Of a DNA stretch of 64,000 nucleotides, positions 62,101 through 64,000 are shown one piece after another. A model generated the notes under the pieces. It was not told the origin of the DNA, searched no databases, and saw nothing but the letters and a program-made list of their open reading frames with translations. The DNA is from Centropus unirufus (Eukaryota > Chordata > Aves > Cuculiformes > Centropidae). Numbering within the stretch: the stretch's first letter is position 1; the number at the start of each line of letters is the position of its first letter. The position numbers and the translations under genes were made by a program. Where the stretch lies: NCBI GenBank assembly GCA_013397695.1, contig VYZI01000027.1:1-64000 (forward strand). Direction: 5' to 3'.

Positions 62101-64000
62101 TTATCTGCCATGGTTTCCCAAATATTGTTTGGTCTTCCTTCCGATTAAATGACCACTTTCCTAGCCCTTGTCTATGAGGACCTCATCTTCCTAAACTTTG
62201 GGTCCCACATAGGAGCAGTCACAGAAGAAAAGGATCTTGGGGAAATTTTGGAAAGTTGCCCTTCCAGAAGTGAGCCAGGATCTTTTTGATTTGGGAAAAA
62301 CTTTTTTTCTTCTGCTAGAGAGAGATCAGATCTCAGGTTTGCTCCAAATCTCAGTTTGCATTGATTAAAGGATCTGGTAGGGTTGCTTTGTGCCCAGGGT
62401 ACACCAGTGCAATGGAACAGGACATTCCACAATACTCTTGCAGAAATTACGAATATACTGAATCAAGAATATACTTCAATCTCTTTTTATGGGTTAGCTG
62501 CAGACCTTGGTGGGAAAGTTTGTCAGTGCAGAGTTGCTGATGGTATTTATTGCATCTGACTGCACTTAAACGTGCAGAGAGCTTCCTTCTGTCCTCCTAG
62601 GCCTCCCCCCTTTCCCTCCCGCTTCTCCCCATTCTCTGCCTTGATGATCCCATGGGTTTGAACCTCATCCGGGGAGGTAATTTTTTTCTAGTGGGATGCT
62701 TGTCAGATCCTGTCAGCTACAAATTGCTCTACCGAAGGTGCAGAAATAGAAATCCTTACCTATTACTTGTGGTAGCAGACTTCTTTTTTTTTTGTCTGAA
62801 TCTCAGGCAATTCTCCCAACACCTCTAAGTGTGATTCAACATACTGGGTGTCTTTTACATCTTATATCTGCTTCTGTTATATCTGCTTCTTATGTCTGTT
62901 GTCTGTTAATATTTTAAACAGATATCCACTCAGATTTTCTGCTTATTCTGTGTCCCCAAATGTATCTGGTCTCAAGAAAAATGGATAGAAGGAACTGTAA
63001 TATCTACTAATTTATTTTCCCTGGGGTGACTTTCAGCAGAGATATAACCTGGTGCAGTATAAGCATGAAAGCCAGTTTGGTCAGGTCACATGGAGAAGTG
63101 AGTGCCACAAAGCTTCTGTGAACATGGAGGAATCCGGAAGAAATGTGTTTGCTTACAGAAAATATGAGCAAATCCAAAGCCTTCACTGGGAATTGCAGCA
63201 CTCCATGAAGTGTCTGACACACCAAATGCATGTGCTTGAAATCCCTCGGCTTTTGTTCTTGCACACAATCTTGGCAGCCTAGCTGGTAGTTGTCTTACAT
63301 GTGTAGAAGTGTGAGGAGCTGGAGAGAGAAAACTCCACTGAGAGCAAAAAAAAAATGCATTGGAAAAATGCAGTTATCCTTGTGCTCGATATTAAAAAAA
63401 GATAGGGGAAAAACACCTTCAGTTAAACTTATTCACAATTTTTGTAAGCTCTTATGCTAGGTAGGAAATATAAAGACAAAGATATAAAAACCGTCCTGAG
63501 GCCTTATATTACTTTCAGGTACTTCTGTAGATGTTCTTCCAAACAGGTCTGCTCTGGATGTGACTTTGCTTCTTTTCAGTTCTTGGGTAATAGAGGACCA
63601 TCTAGTTCAGGTGTTTTGGCCTGGAAACCCATTCATAGGTAAAATGATTGCCTATTGTAAAGGGACCAACTCCAGCCCTTGTAGTCATAGTGATGCTAAC
63701 TTAATACTGCTGCTGTTGTGTCCAAGGCTTTTCAAGCAGCTGTGAGATCTGAAAACAATCCAGATCCAGATCCATTTTCCAAATGTTATAACTCTGTCTG
63801 CAGAGGGAATCATATGCATCGTCCCTAATTCATGAAAGGTAAAGCCAGATGGGTTGGTTTAAACTAGGATTGTTAACCAATGAACAGTTTATTGATTACT
63901 GGTTTAGCAAATTATGGTTGAAAATAGATCAGACTTCTCTGAAAGTACCTGAGGGGGGCACTTTCAGGCAAGGTGATGTCATCCCGTGAGGACACACAGA
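59136..64000. other. Gene-free stretch to the window end
   Basis: No gene or repeat family was recognised. A 15-bp direct duplication (TTATATCTGCTTCTG, 62862-62876 and 62877-62890 with one change) and T/A homopolymers near 62784-62793 and 63347-63355 are the only local structures. The frame at 61270-61608 minus (112 codons) is basic and lacks a domain. Confidence 0.5.

Noticed and set aside
1..64000. CRISPR arrays, insertion sequences, operons, rRNA or phage genes
   Set aside because: None seen. The sequence is vertebrate-like, and bacterial feature types do not apply.

Overview
This is vertebrate nuclear DNA, most likely from a bird. The diagnostic signal is a set of CR1 LINE relics with the avian-type 3' end (TTGGACTCAATGATCTTAAA ... 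GATTCTATG on the plus strand, and ATCATAGAATCATAGAATGG where a copy is inverted). Alongside them are very old amniote repeats: palindromic MITE-like copies and L2/MIR-like relics. Two runs of N (28911-29040 and 47371-47420) show a draft scaffold. There is no bacterial or phage organisation: no operons, no ribosome-binding sites, no dense coding. Every open frame is short, and none has recognisable similarity to a full protein domain, so the window reads as intergenic or deep intronic sequence of a bird-like genome. Exons shorter than about 100 bp would be invisible to me.

Layout: 1-535 is a decayed GGCTC-based minisatellite. From 536 to about 25980 the sequence is unremarkable AT-leaning non-coding DNA with a few L2/MIR relics, one palindromic repeat, homopolymer tracts and two G-quadruplex-capable tracts. 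From 25981 to 29797 lies the most structured part: two diverged copies of a ~340 bp segment in inverted orientation, about 2.9 kb apart. The right copy sits inside a CpG island that contains the first assembly gap and is followed directly by a CR1 fragment. From 29798 to 51765 there are scattered CR1 and ancient repeat relics, a candidate CTCF site, microsatellites, and a 17-bp tandem repeat ending 7 bp before the second gap. From 51766 to 52558 is the longest mobile-element relic, a ~790 bp CR1 3' fragment. The last 11 kb holds an L2/MIR relic, a doubtful minus-strand terminal-exon candidate with a CxxC...CxxC pattern, a CpG-retaining patch with a CTCF-like palindrome, and further repeat relics.

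Nothing here can be called a working gene with confidence. The CpG island at 28640-29500 is the best evidence that a transcription unit starts in the window. The most unusual observation is that one arm of the inverted duplication appears to have kept its CpGs inside the island while the other lost them. Repeat family calls are from memory of consensus sequences and were not run against a library.
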